Positions 11,566-13,460 of a stretch of DNA of 13,460 bases are shown here, piece after piece. The stretch covers positions 1 through 13,460 of the forward strand of contig DASXVN010000054.1 in the NCBI GenBank assembly GCA_036504235.1, written 5' to 3'. The notes below the pieces were generated by a model, which did no database searches, was not told the origin of the DNA, and worked only from the letters and a program-made list of their open reading frames with translations. This DNA comes from Zipacnadum sp036504235 (GTDB lineage: Bacteria > Armatimonadota > Zipacnadia > Zipacnadales > Zipacnadaceae). Position 1 is the first letter of the stretch. Each line of letters opens with the position of its first letter. A program made the position numbers and the translations under genes.

Positions 11566-12501
11566 ATGCCCACCACCTTAGCCTTAGAAACTCGCGCCCT
11601 AACCAAGCACTACGGCCGCGTAGCCGCCGTGGAGGGCCTCTCCCTGTCCGTCGAGCGCGGCCAAATCTTCGGCTTCCTCGGCCCCAACGGGGCGGGCAAG
11701 AGCACGACCCTGCGCATGCTGCTCGGCCTGATTCGCCCCACGCGCGGCTCGGCCTGGCTGCTGGGCCGGCCCTGCAGTTCCGTAGCCGCTCGCGCCCCGG
11801 GCCAGGTCGGGGCGCTGGTGGAGGATCCCGCCTTCTACGGCTACCTCACCGCTCGCCAGAACCTGACCCTGCTCAGCCGCCTCACCGGCGGCGTCGGCCC
11901 GGCGGAGATAGACGCGGCCCTCGCCGCCACCGGGCTCTCCGCGGTCGGCGACCGCAAGGTCAGCGCCTTCTCCCACGGCATGCGCCAGCGCCTCGGCGTC
12001 GCCCAGGCCCTGGTCCCCCGGCCGCAGGTGCTCATTCTCGATGAGCCCACCAATGGCCTGGACCCCCGTGGCCGCGTGGAGATGCGCGATCTCCTGCGCC
12101 GCCTCAACGCCGACCACGGCGTCACGGTCGTCCTCTCCAGCCACCTCCTCGCGGAGATCGAGCAGCTCTGCACCCACCTCGCTTTCGTCTCGCACGGTCG
12201 CCTGCTGACCGCCGGGCCCACCGCGGAGCTACTGGCCGCCACCGCCGTGCAGGTGGAGTTGCTCGCGCAGCCGGTGGCGGAGGCCTTCCTGGTGCTGTCG
12301 CGCTCCCCGGCCGTGGCGGGGCTGCGGCGGCAGGGCGAGCAACTGCTTTTCACCACCGGCCGGGGCGAAATCCCGGCCCTCAACGCCGCCCTGGTCCGCG
12401 CGGGGGTCGCCGTCTTTTCCCTGGCTCCGCACAGTGAGACCCTGGAGGACCTGTACCTGCGACTGACCGAGGAGGCGCCGACCGGTGCTACGAGCGCTTA
12501 G
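11566..12501 (+). CDS. ABC exporter ATP-binding protein (BcrA/NatA-like)
   Basis: 311 aa, cytoplasmic ATPase of an ABC-2 type exporter. Walker A GPNGAGKST at 39-47, signature FSHGMRQRLG at 135-144 (SHGMRQR in place of LSGGQ, common in this subfamily), Walker B VLILDEP at 155-161, D-loop GLDP at 164-167 and switch histidine H193 in SSH. The Q-loop region reads GALVEDPAFYGYLT, the Glu-Pro version typical of bacitracin-type BcrA and relatives. An accessory C-terminal region (about 220-311) is also typical. The ATG at 11566 is chosen because homology begins there; a frame extending upstream to 11440 runs through repeats. There is no clear ribosome binding site (GGGGA lies 15 nt away). It overlaps the permease gene by 17 bp. 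Substrate unknown: antibiotic, lipid or ion efflux are all possible. Confidence 0.94.
   Translation: MPTTLALETRALTKHYGRVAAVEGLSLSVERGQIFGFLGPNGAGKSTTLRMLLGLIRPTRGSAWLLGRPCSSVAARAPGQVGALVEDPAFYGYLTARQNLTLLSRLTGGVGPAEIDAALAATGLSAVGDRKVSAFSHGMRQRLGVAQALVPRPQVLILDEPTNGLDPRGRVEMRDLLRRLNADHGVTVVLSSHLLAEIEQLCTHLAFVSHGRLLTAGPTAELLAATAVQVELLAQPVAEAFLVLSRSPAVAGLRRQGEQLLFTTGRGEIPALNAALVRAGVAVFSLAPHSETLEDLYLRLTEEAPTGATSA
12471..12475 (+). promoter_or_regulatory. Ribosome binding site of the permease gene
   Basis: GGAGG inside the end of the ATPase gene, 9 nt before the GTG at 12485. It supports this start and coupled translation. Confidence 0.6.
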
Positions 12502-13324
12502 CGTCGAACTGGCCAAAGCCCGCCGCCAGCGGCTCCTGCTCGCCGCCCTGGTCGCGGTAGTGCTGCTCTCGGGCCTCTTCGCCTGGGGCACCTGGAGGCA
12601 CCCCCTGCCCTCGCGCCTCCCCGGCACCGCCGGCGGCGATTTCGTAGTCGGCGGCAAGGTGACCACCGCCCCCTTCCTGGCCTATATGGTCCTGCGCATC
12701 CCGGTAGGCGTGGGCCTGCTGCTCCCGCTGCTGCTGGCCACTTTTACCGGTGGCCTGATCGCCGGCGAGCGCCACCAGGGCACCCTGCGCACCCTCCTGG
12801 TCCGCCCCGTAACGCGCGCCGCCCTGGTCGCGGCCAAGCTGCTCACCGCCTGGCTCTACGCGGCCTGCCTGGCGCTGTTCCTCGGCGGCTCGGCGCTGCT
12901 GCTGGGCTACGCCTTCTTCGGCCCCGGCGACCTCGTGCCCCTACCCGAGAGCAGTCACCTGGTGTTTTTCTCGCACGCCGAGGGCCTCCTGCGCCTGGCC
13001 GTGGGCTACGGCCTGGCCGCGCTGGTCCTGATGGCGCTGGCCTCGGTAGGCCTCTTCTTCTCCGCGGTCTGCGACAACCCGCTCACCGCCACCGGCCTAA
13101 CCGCCGCCTTCCTCTTCCTGACCACCGCGCTCGCGGTGATCCCCTACTTCGAGTCCTGGAAGCCCTACCTCCTGGTCACCTACCTGGACCTGGGCGCCAA
13201 GGTCTTCGTCCGCCCCTTCCCCTGGCCGCTGCTAGGCGCGGGCCTGCTGCATCTGCTCCCCTACCACCTAATCCCGGCGATCCTGGCGGGAGTCATCTTC
13301 AACCGGCGCGACGTTCTTAACTAG
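12485..13324 (+). CDS. ABC-2 type exporter permease
   Basis: 279 aa integral membrane protein and partner of the ATPase encoded just upstream. About six hydrophobic segments are visible, near 17-35, 69-92, 118-145, 168-195, 200-220 and 250-271. The stretch AGERHQGTLRTLLVRPVTR (93-111) is the hallmark of ABC-2 permeases (E, GT, then LL-x-RPV-x-R) after the second segment. A larger outside loop lies between the first two segments (36-68). The GTG start at 12485 has GGAGG 9 nt upstream and lies inside the ATPase gene, so the two are almost certainly one operon. An F-type hairpin follows the stop by 16 bp. Confidence 0.92.
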   Translation: MLRALSVELAKARRQRLLLAALVAVVLLSGLFAWGTWRHPLPSRLPGTAGGDFVVGGKVTTAPFLAYMVLRIPVGVGLLLPLLLATFTGGLIAGERHQGTLRTLLVRPVTRAALVAAKLLTAWLYAACLALFLGGSALLLGYAFFGPGDLVPLPESSHLVFFSHAEGLLRLAVGYGLAALVLMALASVGLFFSAVCDNPLTATGLTAAFLFLTTALAVIPYFESWKPYLLVTYLDLGAKVFVRPFPWPLLGAGLLHLLPYHLIPAILAGVIFNRRDVLN

Positions 13325-13340
13325 CAGGATATTGGCGTCA

Positions 13341-13389
13341 GTGGCACCGGCCGCCTCGCCCTGAGCTTGTCGAAGGGTCTCGCCGGTGC
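13341..13389 (+). repeat. Family F hairpin, copy 4, with a 26-nt loop insert
   Basis: GTGGCACCGGC and TCTCGCCGGTG match copies 1 and 3. Between them lie 26 nt (13352-13377) ending in CCCTGAGCTTGTCGAAGGG in place of a single G. The insert tail is the same as in the E copy at 11141-11200, apart from one base. Confidence 0.8.
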
Positions 13390-13409
13390 GCCGTTAGCCG
13401 TTGCCGTTT

Positions 13410-13436
13410 GTAGGGCGGGGGCTCGTACCCCGCCGG
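13410..13436 (+). repeat. Family E hairpin, copy 6
   Basis: GTAGGGCGGGG, GCTCGTA, CCCCGCC. It is followed by unique sequence to the window edge with no gene seen. Confidence 0.75.
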
Positions 13437-13460
13437 ACTAACCATTGCCTAGCGACGGCG

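Overview
This is a high-GC bacterial window with ten protein-coding genes, one of them cut by the left edge. They are separated by unusually long intergenic stretches (about 260-490 bp) built almost entirely of short hairpin repeats. The host is probably an uncultured Armatimonadota- or Planctomycetes-like bacterium. This is inference: it rests on a secreted protein with an H-X9-DG pseudopilin-type C-terminus, a twin-domain beta-helix protein and the repeat-laden spacers. No rRNA or marker gene confirms it.

Layout. The left edge (1-51, minus) has the first 17 codons of an unidentified gene. On the minus strand follow a ferredoxin-nitroreductase fusion (316-1152), imidazoleglycerol-phosphate dehydratase hisB (1644-2234) with a good promoter, a secreted thioredoxin with a CGPC site (2513-3325) and a secreted thioredoxin with a CPHC site (3802-4647). 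A secreted Cys-rich beta-helix protein of the pectate-lyase superfamily (5107-7368, plus) is divergent from these. Next come a secreted H-X9-DG protein (7676-8551, minus), a membrane-anchored TIM-barrel glycoside-hydrolase-like protein (8934-11078, plus) and a two-gene ABC exporter (11566-12501 and 12485-13324, plus, overlapping by 17 bp).

Gene relationships. The two thioredoxins and the H-X9-DG protein share an N-terminal exported domain ending in an N/D-G-E/Q-W-K/R-V/I-D motif, each fused to a different C-terminal module. They look like one locally expanded family. Most of the window concerns exported proteins: possible disulfide handling, a polysaccharide-type beta-helix, an extracytoplasmic glycosidase-like protein and an exporter. 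hisB and the nitroreductase appear to be isolated housekeeping or redox genes. No genuine operon is visible except the ABC pair.

Repeats. I name the families A to G. Outer stems are conserved within a family, while the apical loops are exchanged or carry inserted hairpins. Asymmetric families all point the same way regardless of gene direction, and modules are often joined by GCCGTT-like hexamers. A B or C hairpin sits 4-19 bp after the stop codon of every complete minus-strand gene. This modular, polar, loop-swapping hairpin mosaic is the least explained feature of the window. No transposase, integrase, CRISPR array, tRNA or rRNA was seen.
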